A stretch of 30,704 nucleotides of DNA. It comes from Fimenecus sp045595185. Lineage in GTDB: Bacteria; Bacillota; Clostridia; Oscillospirales; Acutalibacteraceae. Positions 1 through 7,775 of this stretch are shown here, one piece after another. The notes below the pieces were generated by a model. It did no database searches, had not been told where the DNA came from, and saw only the letters and a program-made list of their open reading frames with translations. The stretch lies in the NCBI GenBank assembly GCA_045595185.1, contig JAZNZX010000054.1, positions 1 through 30,704 of the forward strand, in the 5' to 3' direction. The translations under genes and the position numbers were made by a program. The number at the start of each line of letters is the position of its first letter. Positions within the stretch are counted from its first letter, which is position 1.

Positions 1-3
1 CAT
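1..3 (-). CDS. Start codon of a gene running off the left edge
   Basis: Positions 3-1 on the minus strand read ATG. It is preceded by a strong ribosome site (AAAGGAGG at 20-13) with a 9-base spacer and by an extended -10 box at 61-53. These signals show that a minus-strand gene begins here, but only its first codon lies in the window, so nothing can be said about the product. It lies downstream of the secreted protein on the same strand, but a terminator and a separate promoter between them suggest an independent transcript. Confidence 0.55.
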
Positions 4-52
4 TTTGAATGTCCTCCTTTTGATTTTCTATGCAGTTGGTAGCCGCATTTTC

Positions 53-61
53 ATTATATCA
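53..61 (-). promoter_or_regulatory. Extended -10 promoter for the left-edge gene
   Basis: On the minus strand this reads TGATATAAT, a perfect TATAAT with the TGN extension. I see no good -35 box at 16-18 bases, which is tolerated in extended -10 promoters. The distance to the ribosome site at 20-13 and the ATG at 3 is suitable. Confidence 0.6.
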
Positions 62-102
62 AAAGGAGTTTTATTTTTATACTCATCGCTAAAGCTTTTT
101 TG

Positions 103-127
103 AACCCCTGGCACAGCCAGGGGTTTT
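103..127. terminator. GC-rich hairpin, possible weak terminator
   Basis: A perfect 10-bp stem, AACCCCTGGC and GCCAGGGGTT with an ACA loop, is followed on the plus strand by only four T and on the minus strand by CAAAAAAGC. It lies between the minus-strand terminator at 136-170 and the promoter at 53-61. It may be a secondary or antisense-facing terminator; the short T tract makes this uncertain. Confidence 0.4.
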
Positions 128-135
128 CGAATACA

Positions 136-170
136 ACAAAAACGGAGAATGAGTAAAATCATTCTCCGTT
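136..170 (-). terminator. Rho-independent terminator of the secreted-protein gene
   Basis: AACGGAGAATGA (141-152) and TCATTCTCCGTT (159-170) form a 12-bp perfect stem with a 6-base loop. Read on the minus strand it ends in a run of five T and a T-rich tail. It begins about 20 bases beyond the stop codon at 191. Confidence 0.8.
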
Positions 171-190
171 GATTCTTTATTATATGCTAT

Positions 191-1378
191 TTACCAAACA
201 ACCGTTACTGTTGTATCGTTCACCGTGTATGTTGAGTCGCCATTATCTTCCTTATCCACAGCATCTGTAAATGCCTTTAGCATTGTGGCGTTCGGAAATA
301 TGATGGAATATTCCATTGTAAGGCTTGCCGGCTCATAAACTGTGCCACTTAAATGAAAGCCTGTAAGCCACCAATGTACCTGCGGTTTTGTATCAATAAG
401 AACTGTATCTTTATATGACAACTTCATCTGCATTTCCATCATCTGTTCATCATTCGCACAGTTATAAAATGTGCCTAATTCTTCACCGGGAACACGGTTG
501 TAAATACCGATTTCAGCACCATTTGTCACATAAAAATATGTGCCCTTCCATACCTGAATCATCCATTCAAGACCGTCATAATCAAAGTGGTATCTTTGTG
601 TTTCATAGTCATAAATACCGACTGCGTTTGCGATTGTATCATAAACAACAGCAAATCCAAGATTTCTTGTCCATGCATCAACAACGGTATATACAATCAT
701 TTCTTTAAAATTGAAATTGAAACCAAGACCAAGCATACCTTTTCCGTCGTGGTTATACATTTCACCTGTTTCGGTGTTGATATGCATACCCGAATGAATA
801 GTTACCTGTTCACCGTCACGGAAAATTAGATTAAAGCAAACCTGAAAAACAACAGGGTCATCAGTAGGCTCAGCAAATAATTCAATTTTATCAATAATGC
901 TGAAATAACAGCCTAAAAAGTGATATATTACACCATAGCCTGTGCCTTCTGCATCGTGCTTGTCGCGTTCGGTAAACATAACTTCTCTGAATGCCACAGG
1001 GTCAATGTCAAATGTTTCCATAACGAGAGTGGAAAATCTGTTGACTGGCGGAAGACTTTCGAGAATAGATTCCATATCAACGCCTGAATTATTTAAAACA
1101 TAAAGATTTGCGTCAGTAAGGAATTTGTCAAAGGAAATGTCAATTCTTTCTTCACTTGGGAAACGACCGCCTGTCATAAGATTGAAAAAGTCAGAGCAGG
1201 CCTTCATTTTTTCAGCAACCTCTGCAGTTGTTATTGCAGGATAGCCTTCATCCTCAAGCAAATCAACATATTCTGTAAGATTCTTTGGTTGGTCGCTTAC
1301 GGCAAGAACAGGTGTTGCCATTGATAAGGTGAAAACCAAAGCCATAATAATTGAGACAAATTTCGATAAAACCTTCAT
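191..1378 (-). CDS. Secreted protein of unknown function (395 aa)
   Basis: The start at 1378 is chosen because AAAGGA lies 8-9 bases before it and a clear signal peptide begins there. An upstream in-frame start at 1459 would add 27 residues spanning the promoter and was rejected. Residues 1-27 (MKVLSKFVSIIM, a hydrophobic run, then PVLA before VS) fit a Sec signal peptide with AxA-like cleavage. The mature protein is acidic, rich in Phe, Tyr and Thr, with no membrane segment, no sortase motif, no lipobox Cys and no repeat that I can see. The C-terminal half has many beta-prone stretches. I recognise no family. It has its own promoter and terminator, so it is a single-gene transcript, divergent from the M20 peptidase. 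Confidence 0.85.
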   Translation of the reverse strand: MKVLSKFVSIIMALVFTLSMATPVLAVSDQPKNLTEYVDLLEDEGYPAITTAEVAEKMKACSDFFNLMTGGRFPSEERIDISFDKFLTDANLYVLNNSGVDMESILESLPPVNRFSTLVMETFDIDPVAFREVMFTERDKHDAEGTGYGVIYHFLGCYFSIIDKIELFAEPTDDPVVFQVCFNLIFRDGEQVTIHSGMHINTETGEMYNHDGKGMLGLGFNFNFKEMIVYTVVDAWTRNLGFAVVYDTIANAVGIYDYETQRYHFDYDGLEWMIQVWKGTYFYVTNGAEIGIYNRVPGEELGTFYNCANDEQMMEMQMKLSYKDTVLIDTKPQVHWWLTGFHLSGTVYEPASLTMEYSIIFPNATMLKAFTDAVDKEDNGDSTYTVNDTTVTVVW

Positions 1379-1409
1379 TAGTTTCGTCCTTTCAAAAAAC
1401 ATATACTTT

Positions 1410-1437
1410 ATTATATCATTTTTGTGAAGAAAATCAA
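1410..1437 (-). promoter_or_regulatory. Promoter of the secreted-protein gene
   Basis: On the minus strand TTGATT (1437-1432), a 16-base spacer and TATAAT (1415-1410) are present, the latter with a TGA extension. The predicted transcript starts about 25 bases before the ATG at 1378. Confidence 0.7.
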
Positions 1438-1495
1438 CACAATGATAATAATTCAACATAAATTTAATAAACTACTTTATTTTATTTACAACATA

Positions 1496-1504
1496 TGGTA
1501 TAAT
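1496..1504 (+). promoter_or_regulatory. Extended -10 promoter of the M20/YfcC operon
   Basis: TGGTATAAT is an extended -10 box. The region 17 bases upstream (TTTATT at 1476-1481) is only a weak -35. The ribosome site AGGAG at 1520-1524 follows. It is divergent from, and close to, the promoter at 1410-1437. Confidence 0.65.
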
Positions 1505-1533
1505 ATATCATTATTTTTCAGGAGATGTAAAAA

Positions 1534-2856
1534 ATGGGTGAAAATCGCGCAATGCAGTATGCTGAAATTCTTTCAAAGCTTGTAAGGGTTGAAACAATTT
1601 CATCAAGAGATAATAAGGATACTACAAAGTTCCTTGAGTTCCATAAGGTGCTTCGTGAAACTTTTCCTAATCTTTTCAACACAGTTGAATGTGAAAATTT
1701 TGGTGGTAGCCTTTTACTTAAATGGAAGGGTACAGATTCTTCGTTAAAACCTGTTATGCTTATGAATCATCACGATGTTGTTGAGGCAAGTGGTGAATGG
1801 AAATATCCTGCTTTTTCAGGTAAAATCGCAGAGGGCAGAGTCTGGGGCAGAGGTACTCTTGACACAAAGGGTGGCCTTTCAATGATGTTTCAGGCTGCTG
1901 AAGAGCTTATTAAAGAGGGCTTTACTCCAAAGCGTGATACATATTTTGTAACAACCTGTACTGAAGAAACAGGTGGTGAAGACGGTAATGCAATGTCATT
2001 GGCACTTAAAGAGCGAAATATGGATTTCTATATGGTACTCGACGAAGGTGGTATGATTTTATACGACCCGATTGGCGGTGCTGACGGTACATTTGCAATG
2101 ATTGGTGTTGGTGAAAAGGGTTATATGGACCTTAAATTCATCGCAAAGTCAAACGGTGGTCACGCATCTGCACCCGGCAAGAATACTCCGTTGGTTCGTC
2201 TTTCAAAATTCATTTGTGAAGCAGAAAAGGCAAATTGCTTTGATGTTGAGTTATCACCGACAGTTAAGGAAATGCTTTCTCGTTTTGCACCGACAATGTC
2301 AGGCATTATGAAAACAGCTTGTGGAAATGTGAACGCATTCAAGCCTGTACTTGAAAAGGTTATGCCGATGATTTCACCATCAGGTGCAGCACTTCTTCGT
2401 ACAACTCTTGCATTCACAATGAGTAAGGGCTCTGACGGTTCAAATGTTATTCCACAGGAAGCATGGGTTGTGGGTAATATGCGTTATTCACATCATCAGG
2501 GCAAAAAGTCAAGCGTTGAAAGAATTACAGAGCTTGCAAAGAAATACGACATTGAAACTGTTATTATGGATGACGGTATTGAGTCAGATATTACTGATTT
2601 CAACGGTGAACAGTTCAAGTTTATTGAAAAGGCTGTCAACGCAGTTTTCCCTGAATACAAGCCTGTTCCATATATTATGAATGGTGCAACGGACAGCAGA
2701 TATTTCAACAGAGTCTGCAAAAATTGTCTTCGTTTTGTTCCTTTCAAAATTGATAATCAGCAGTTAAACAGCGTTCACGGTATTGACGAAAATGTTGATA
2801 TTGATACATTAGCACCTGCTGTTGACTTCTATAAATATGTAATCAAAGAGGTATAA
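1534..2856 (+). CDS. M20-family zinc metallopeptidase (PM20D1/carboxypeptidase S-like)
   Basis: 440 residues, a normal length for the family. Metal-site motifs are visible: HxDVV at H79/D81, the bridging Asp in GRGTLDTKGG (D110), catalytic and ligand Glu in CTEETGG (E144, E145), an acidic ligand in VLDEGG (D170 region) and a C-terminal His in VHGID (H415). The run W-x-YPAFSG-x(6)-VWGRGTLD resembles the carboxypeptidase S/PM20D1 branch more than PepV or DapE. There is no signal peptide, so it should act in the cytoplasm on peptides or N-acyl amino acids. The start at 1534 is set by AGGAG with a 9-base spacer. The YfcC transporter follows after 4 bases, so import of a peptide-like or N-acyl substrate followed by hydrolysis is a reasonable inference. 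Substrate unknown. Confidence 0.9.
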   Translation: MGENRAMQYAEILSKLVRVETISSRDNKDTTKFLEFHKVLRETFPNLFNTVECENFGGSLLLKWKGTDSSLKPVMLMNHHDVVEASGEWKYPAFSGKIAEGRVWGRGTLDTKGGLSMMFQAAEELIKEGFTPKRDTYFVTTCTEETGGEDGNAMSLALKERNMDFYMVLDEGGMILYDPIGGADGTFAMIGVGEKGYMDLKFIAKSNGGHASAPGKNTPLVRLSKFICEAEKANCFDVELSPTVKEMLSRFAPTMSGIMKTACGNVNAFKPVLEKVMPMISPSGAALLRTTLAFTMSKGSDGSNVIPQEAWVVGNMRYSHHQGKKSSVERITELAKKYDIETVIMDDGIESDITDFNGEQFKFIEKAVNAVFPEYKPVPYIMNGATDSRYFNRVCKNCLRFVPFKIDNQQLNSVHGIDENVDIDTLAPAVDFYKYVIKEV

Positions 2857-2860
2857 TTTT

Positions 2861-4261
2861 ATGTCAAATACCGAAAAAAAGGGACTTGGAATAAGTGCCA
2901 AATCTTTCATAGGTGCAATAGTTATCATTTTTGGACTTATGTGTCTTACATATCTTGCAACATTTATTGTTCCAAGTGGTGAATATGCAAGAGTAGTTGA
3001 TGAAAACGGAATTGAATCCATTGTGACAGGCAGTTATAAGTTTGTTGAAGGTGACCTTTCATTCGCGAAATGGATTTTGTCACCATTCCTTGTGCTTGGT
3101 TCTGATGGTGGCGGTGCAATTATCGCTGTTATCATTTTCTTGCTTGTAATCGGTGGAATTTTCACAGCACTTGATAAAAGCGGACTTATGGAATATATGC
3201 TTAAAAAGATTGTGCATAAGTTTGGTCAGAACAGATACAACCTTTTGTCACTTGTTATGCTTTTCTTTATGTCAATGGGTGCGTTTATCGGCTCTTTTGA
3301 AGAATGTGTACCGTTAGTGCCTATTGTGGTTGGTCTTGCTGTAGCACTTGGCTGGGACGAGCTTACAGGTCTTGGAATGAGCCTTCTTGCAGTCGGTTGT
3401 GGCTTTGCATCAGGTGTATGTAATCCATTTACCGTTGGTGTTGCGCAGGAACTTGCAGGACTTCCGATGTTTTCGGGAATGTGGTTCCGTTTTGTAGCAT
3501 TTGTACTTCTTTACGGTATTCTTCATTTCTTTGTGAAGCATCACGCTCTTAAAATCGCAAAGCCTATTGAAAAGATTGAGGTTCACGATGACTTTGTGGA
3601 TAACAAGAAAATGGATAAGGCGCTTGTGACTTTTGCAGTAATTCTTGGTCTTGGTATCCTTGTTGTTTTAAGCTCTGTGTTTATTACTGCTTTACAGGAT
3701 TACACAATGATTATCGTTGCTTTTATGTTCCTTGTGGCTGGTCTTTCTTCTATAATTATTTCAGGTATGAAAGGCAAAGAGCTTATCAAGAATTTCGGCT
3801 ACGGAATCGTAACGGTGCTTCCTGCTGTGTTTATGATTTTAATGGCAAGCTCAATCAAATACACTCTTGTTGAAGGCAAAATTCTTGACTCAATTCTTTA
3901 TGCTGCAGTAAAAATTGCAGAAACACTTCCACAGGGAGTAGTAATTCTCTTTATTTACCTTATAGTATTGGGACTTAATTTCTTCATAAGCTCAGGTTCA
4001 GCAAAGGCATTTTTGCTTATGCCGTTGATTGTTCCCCTTGCACAGATTTTTGACATTTCATCACAGCTTTCAGTTGTGGCATTCGCATTTGGTGACGGTT
4101 TTTCAAATGTGCTTTATCCGACAAACCCTGTTCTTCTCATAAGCCTTGGAATGGTTGGCGTCACTTATGTTAAATGGCTCAAATGGTCACTTAAAATTCA
4201 AGCGGCAATCCTTGTGGCAACAAGCGCGTTGCTCTTATTTGGTCTTGCAATAGGATATTAA
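2861..4261 (+). CDS. YfcC/DcuC-superfamily membrane transporter
   Basis: 466 residues with about 12 hydrophobic membrane segments, beginning with a short cytoplasmic tail and a first segment at about 15-38 followed by VPSGEY. The motif GSFEECVPLVP (about 144-154), the GCGFASGVCNPFTVGVAQ run and the late SSGSAKAFLLMPLIVPLA run match the YfcC family (Pfam DcuC-type anaerobic carriers, distant relatives of AbgT and ArcD). The family moves carboxylates, amino acids or dipeptides; the substrate cannot be read from sequence. It is translated from AAAGAGGT with an 8-base spacer and starts 4 bases after the M20 peptidase stop, so the two are an operon and probably one pathway. Confidence 0.88.
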   Translation: MSNTEKKGLGISAKSFIGAIVIIFGLMCLTYLATFIVPSGEYARVVDENGIESIVTGSYKFVEGDLSFAKWILSPFLVLGSDGGGAIIAVIIFLLVIGGIFTALDKSGLMEYMLKKIVHKFGQNRYNLLSLVMLFFMSMGAFIGSFEECVPLVPIVVGLAVALGWDELTGLGMSLLAVGCGFASGVCNPFTVGVAQELAGLPMFSGMWFRFVAFVLLYGILHFFVKHHALKIAKPIEKIEVHDDFVDNKKMDKALVTFAVILGLGILVVLSSVFITALQDYTMIIVAFMFLVAGLSSIIISGMKGKELIKNFGYGIVTVLPAVFMILMASSIKYTLVEGKILDSILYAAVKIAETLPQGVVILFIYLIVLGLNFFISSGSAKAFLLMPLIVPLAQIFDISSQLSVVAFAFGDGFSNVLYPTNPVLLISLGMVGVTYVKWLKWSLKIQAAILVATSALLLFGLAIGY

Positions 4262-4286
4262 ACAAATACAAAATGCAGAATTGTAG

Positions 4287-4306
4287 GGGCGATTCATGAA
4301 TCGCCC
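4287..4306. repeat. 20-base perfect palindrome downstream of the YfcC gene
   Basis: GGGCGATTCA is followed immediately by its reverse complement, and the block is preceded by TTGTAG. It begins about 25 bases after the yfcC-type stop. Only three T follow, so it is a poor terminator, although it may still form the 3' end hairpin. It looks like a second, simpler dispersed-palindrome type next to the long element at 4314-4475. Confidence 0.6.
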
Positions 4307-4313
4307 TTTGCCA

Positions 4314-4475
4314 TTATAAATTGGAGTTTATCGAACTGAACAACCAACTGAATAGGTCATTCTGAGCGTAAGCGAAGAATCTCTCTAAAGTGACATATCA
4401 ACCAACAGAGATTCTTCGTCACTTCGTTCCTCAGAATGACACTAAACCGTAATCATCCCAACAAAGTACAATTTG
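4314..4475 (+). repeat. Dispersed palindromic element, copy 1
   Basis: The core runs 4356-4440: a left arm GTCATTCTGAGCGTAAGCGA... and a right arm ...TTCCTCAGAATGAC in opposite orientation, separated by a short loop. Outer flanks ending in AATTGGAGTTT and CAATTTGT are degenerate relatives of the terminal repeats of copies 2 and 3. It lies wholly between genes. The left arm contains GC-GTAA-GC. The core is closely similar to copy 3 read in reverse complement, including the ATATCAACCAACAGAG loop segment. Confidence 0.85.
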
Positions 4476-4501
4476 TTATATATTCCACGAAAGGAGAAAA
4501 C

Positions 4502-6148
4502 ATGAAGGTTATTATTTCTTGTCTTAATTCAAAATATGTTCATGCTTCACTTTCTCCTTGGTGTTTGCTTTCAGGTGCCCGTGAATTTGCAAAAAACGAT
4601 TACGACATTTCTGTTATGGAAAGCACAATCAATGGTGATACAGATATCTTTGCTCAAAAAATTATAGACGAAAAGCCACAGGTGGTAGCCTTTTCATGCT
4701 ACATTTGGAATATTACGAAAACCGTCGAAATTTGCAGAAAAATCAAGAAAAGTGCCGATTGTAAAATTGTGCTTGGTGGTCCTGAGGTGGCATACAGACC
4801 AAAAGATGTACTCTCAAAATTTGATTTTATTGACTTTGTTCTGTCAGGTGAGGGTGAATGGACTTTTCCTGATTTTCTTGACAATATGAACGGAGAATTG
4901 TCATTGGTGTCGGGTCTTTCGTACAGAAAAAATGATGAAATAGTGACAATCCCTGAAAAAGAATACACAGGAACACCACCATCACCGTTTGCTGACGAGT
5001 TTTTCGAAAACTTAAATGGCAGAATTTCATATATAGAAACCAGCAGGGGATGTCCTTATCGTTGTGCTTTTTGCCTTTCAGGAAGATGTTCACCACTTCG
5101 ATTTTTTGACATAGACAGAGTAAAAGAAGATATAATAAAACTTGCAAATAGTGGCATACGGACGGTGAAATTTGTTGACAGAACATTCAATGCAAATACA
5201 AAACGAGCAAACGAAATTTTACTTTTCATCAAAGAAAATTATGGTAAAGAAATACCAAAAAATGTATGTTTTCATTTTGAAATTGCAGGTGATATTTTAA
5301 AAGAAAGTACACTTGAAATACTGTCGTCAATGCCTTGTGGTTCAGTACAGCTTGAAATCGGTATGCAGTCCTTTAACGAAGAAACATTAAAGGCAATTAA
5401 CCGAAAAACTGACACGAAAAAGCTTATCGAAAACATCAAAAAACTCATAAGCTTTAATAATATGCATATTCACATTGACTTGATTGCCGGTCTTACAGGT
5501 GAAGACCTTGAAAGCTTTAAAAACAGCTTTAATATAGGCTATTCGTTAAGGGCACATATGCTCCAAATGGGTTTCTTAAAGCTTCTTTACGGTGCAGAAA
5601 TGCGTGAAAACAAGGAAAAATATCCTTGCACATTTAATAGTGAGCCACCGTATGAGGTCACTTCAACACCTTGCCTTTCAGGTGATGAAATTAAAATGCT
5701 TAAAAACTGTGAGGATGCAGTTGACAGGCTTTATAACAGTGGTCGATTTTTATTCACTCTTGAATACCTTACAGATGAAATAGGCATTTCACCATTTGAC
5801 CTTTTCAATGATTTTGGCAATTCCGTAAACGGCAATAAAATGCCGCTTTGCGAATATGCAGAAAACCTTTTTAATTTCTTTTGTGACAAATGCGACAAAG
5901 AGATTTTACGAGAAAAAATTCTCTGTGATTTGCTTTGCTCGTCATCATCGGTGCAAATTCCTGAAATCTTTAAAAGAAAAGACCCACTTTACAAGCAAAT
6001 TAAAAAGCATTTCATTGAAAATGTTGATAAAAATATGAAAATCGCAATTCTCTATTCCACAAACCAAGTTTTTGCCGTCAGCCAATCACAACAAAAAAAC
6101 CTTCATAACAGATATGAAGGAAGAAAATACAATCTTGATGAAATATAG
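4502..6148 (+). CDS. B12-binding-fold radical SAM protein (DUF4080-type)
   Basis: 548 residues. Residues about 1-130 form a cobalamin-binding-like Rossmann domain (GGPEVAYRP at 92-100, SGEGEW at 115-120), but the canonical DxHxxG cobalamin ligand motif is not seen. The radical SAM core follows, with CPYRCAFC giving C184, C188 and C191 for the [4Fe-4S] cluster, and a later EIGMQSF run typical of these cores. The C-terminal third fits the DUF4080 type. The reaction is unknown. The start at 4502 is set by AAGGAG 5 bases upstream and the family-typical start MKVIISCLNSKY; an earlier in-frame start at 4436 falls inside the repeat and was rejected. It is a single gene with a terminator at 6169-6203. 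Confidence 0.88.
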   Translation: MKVIISCLNSKYVHASLSPWCLLSGAREFAKNDYDISVMESTINGDTDIFAQKIIDEKPQVVAFSCYIWNITKTVEICRKIKKSADCKIVLGGPEVAYRPKDVLSKFDFIDFVLSGEGEWTFPDFLDNMNGELSLVSGLSYRKNDEIVTIPEKEYTGTPPSPFADEFFENLNGRISYIETSRGCPYRCAFCLSGRCSPLRFFDIDRVKEDIIKLANSGIRTVKFVDRTFNANTKRANEILLFIKENYGKEIPKNVCFHFEIAGDILKESTLEILSSMPCGSVQLEIGMQSFNEETLKAINRKTDTKKLIENIKKLISFNNMHIHIDLIAGLTGEDLESFKNSFNIGYSLRAHMLQMGFLKLLYGAEMRENKEKYPCTFNSEPPYEVTSTPCLSGDEIKMLKNCEDAVDRLYNSGRFLFTLEYLTDEIGISPFDLFNDFGNSVNGNKMPLCEYAENLFNFFCDKCDKEILREKILCDLLCSSSSVQIPEIFKRKDPLYKQIKKHFIENVDKNMKIAILYSTNQVFAVSQSQQKNLHNRYEGRKYNLDEI

Positions 6149-6168
6149 CGTTGCAGGAATTTAAAAAC

Positions 6169-6203
6169 AGTCTCTCTTTTTATAAGGGAGACTTTTTGTT
6201 TTT
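6169..6203 (+). terminator. Rho-independent terminator of the radical SAM gene
   Basis: AGTCTCTC (6169-6176) pairs with GGGAGACT (6186-6193), one G-T pair included, and is followed by TTTTTGTTTTT. It lies 20 bases after the stop. Confidence 0.85.
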
Positions 6204-6272
6204 AATGAATAATTACATAAAATATTAAAAAACTCTGTTATTTTTTAGAAATATATGGTATCATATTATCTG

Positions 6273-6278
6273 TATAAT
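6273..6278 (+). promoter_or_regulatory. Candidate -10 box for nadB operon
   Basis: TATAAT lies 36 bases before the nadB start. No convincing -35 is seen at 16-18 bases. A rival extended -10, TGGTATCAT, lies at 6255-6263. One of the two probably drives the operon. No NiaR-like operator was identified. Confidence 0.4.
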
Positions 6279-6314
6279 TATATTTATTCATTTTTGAAAG
6301 AAGATGAAGTTAAA

Positions 6315-7775
6315 ATGAGTAAAAAATGTGATGTGCTGATTGTCGGCTGTGGTGTTGCAGGACTTAATACAGCACTTTCATTACCCGAAAATCTGAATAT
6401 TATTATCCTTGCCAAAAAGAGCAATACAGACTCAAATTCATCACTTGCACAAGGTGGTGTTGCTGCAGTTCTTGACTTGGAAAATGACAGCTATGAGCTT
6501 CATATCAACGACACTATGATTGCAGGAAAACACGCAAACGATATTGATGCTGTAACAACTCTTGTTCACGAAGGACCTGCCGAAATATATAAAATCATTG
6601 ATTACGGTGTTGAGTTCGATAAAAGACCTGACGGTGAACTTAATATGACTCTCGAAGGAGGTCATTGTCGAAGACGAATTGTTCACCATAAGGACACAAC
6701 AGGTGCCGAAATGGTTCGTGCTATGGTTCTTGAGGCACAAAAAAGAGATAACATTACCATAATCGAGAATACTCCTGTTTTTAAGCTTACAAGAGTAAAA
6801 AGCGGTATCTGTGCTCATATTCTCACAGAGGACGGTCAAGACGAAGTTTTTGCAAGCTATTGCGTACTTGCAACAGGTGGTATCGGTCGTGTTTATAAAT
6901 ACACAACTAACCCAAAGGTTGCAACAGGTGACGGTATTCGTCTTGCCTTTGAATTAGGTGCTCGAATTAAGGATTTAAGCTATGTACAGTTCCATCCAAC
7001 AGCTTTTAACTCTGATGATAACGAGCAATTTTTAATAAGTGAAGCAGTTCGTGGCGAGGGTGCATATCTTCTCAACTGTAACAAGGAACGTTTTATGCAC
7101 CGATATGATGAAAGACTTGAGCTTGCTCCTCGTGATGTTGTTTCAAAGTCAATTATCATTGAATCACGAAGAACAGGTAGCAACAATTTTTATCTTGATA
7201 TTACTCATCGTGAAAAGGAATATCTTTTAAATCGTTTTCCGGGTATTCACAAGGGTTGCTTAAGATACAATGTTGATATTACAAAGGATTTAATTCCTAT
7301 TTTCCCTTGTCAGCATTACCTTATGGGTGGTATTGAGGTTGATTTGAATTCACGAACAACGGTTTCGCGACTTTATGCAGTTGGTGAATGTTCAAACACA
7401 GGTGTTCACGGTAAAAACCGACTTGCAAGCAACTCATTACTTGAAGCACTTGTTTTCGGTAAGCGTTGTGCTGACGACATTGTTCGTTGTATCGAAATGA
7501 AATATCCCGAAGTTCAGATTATCCCAATCGAAAAACAGGACCTTAACGGTGCACCGTTGTTCAAGGGTGTTTGTACAGAAATCCGCAACATTATGCAACG
7601 TTCATATTTCGTAATGCCTGCCAATGAAGATGCAGTACGAAACGGTTATAAACGCGTTCGTGAAATTCTTACTCGTCTTAAAAACGGTAAATTCAAAATT
7701 ACTTCCGAATATTGTGAGGCGTTAAGCCTTGCAACGGTGGCATATATAATTCTCAAGGAGGTCAATGACCAATGA
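6315..7775 (+). CDS. nadB: L-aspartate oxidase
   Basis: 486 residues. It oxidises L-aspartate to iminoaspartate, the first step of de novo NAD synthesis, in the cytoplasm with FAD. Seen: GCGVAG dinucleotide fold (11-16), SSLAQGGVA (42-50), EGGHCRRRIVHHKDTTG, HPTAF, EAVRGEG, and the diagnostic GVHGKNRLASNSLLE near residue 360-375, which separates NadB from fumarate reductase subunits. The start at 6315 gives the conserved N-terminus MSKKCDVLIVG; an in-frame start at 6255 would include the promoter and was rejected. The ribosome site is weak (GAAAGAAG). The stop overlaps the nadC start in ATGA. Quinolinate synthase (nadA), the usual partner, is not adjacent. Confidence 0.95.
   Translation: MSKKCDVLIVGCGVAGLNTALSLPENLNIIILAKKSNTDSNSSLAQGGVAAVLDLENDSYELHINDTMIAGKHANDIDAVTTLVHEGPAEIYKIIDYGVEFDKRPDGELNMTLEGGHCRRRIVHHKDTTGAEMVRAMVLEAQKRDNITIIENTPVFKLTRVKSGICAHILTEDGQDEVFASYCVLATGGIGRVYKYTTNPKVATGDGIRLAFELGARIKDLSYVQFHPTAFNSDDNEQFLISEAVRGEGAYLLNCNKERFMHRYDERLELAPRDVVSKSIIIESRRTGSNNFYLDITHREKEYLLNRFPGIHKGCLRYNVDITKDLIPIFPCQHYLMGGIEVDLNSRTTVSRLYAVGECSNTGVHGKNRLASNSLLEALVFGKRCADDIVRCIEMKYPEVQIIPIEKQDLNGAPLFKGVCTEIRNIMQRSYFVMPANEDAVRNGYKRVREILTRLKNGKFKITSEYCEALSLATVAYIILKEVNDQ

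Noticed and set aside
4436..4501. Earlier in-frame start for the radical SAM gene, adding 22 residues
   Set aside because: It begins within repeat copy 1 and has no ribosome site; 4502 has AAGGAG and the conserved N-terminus.
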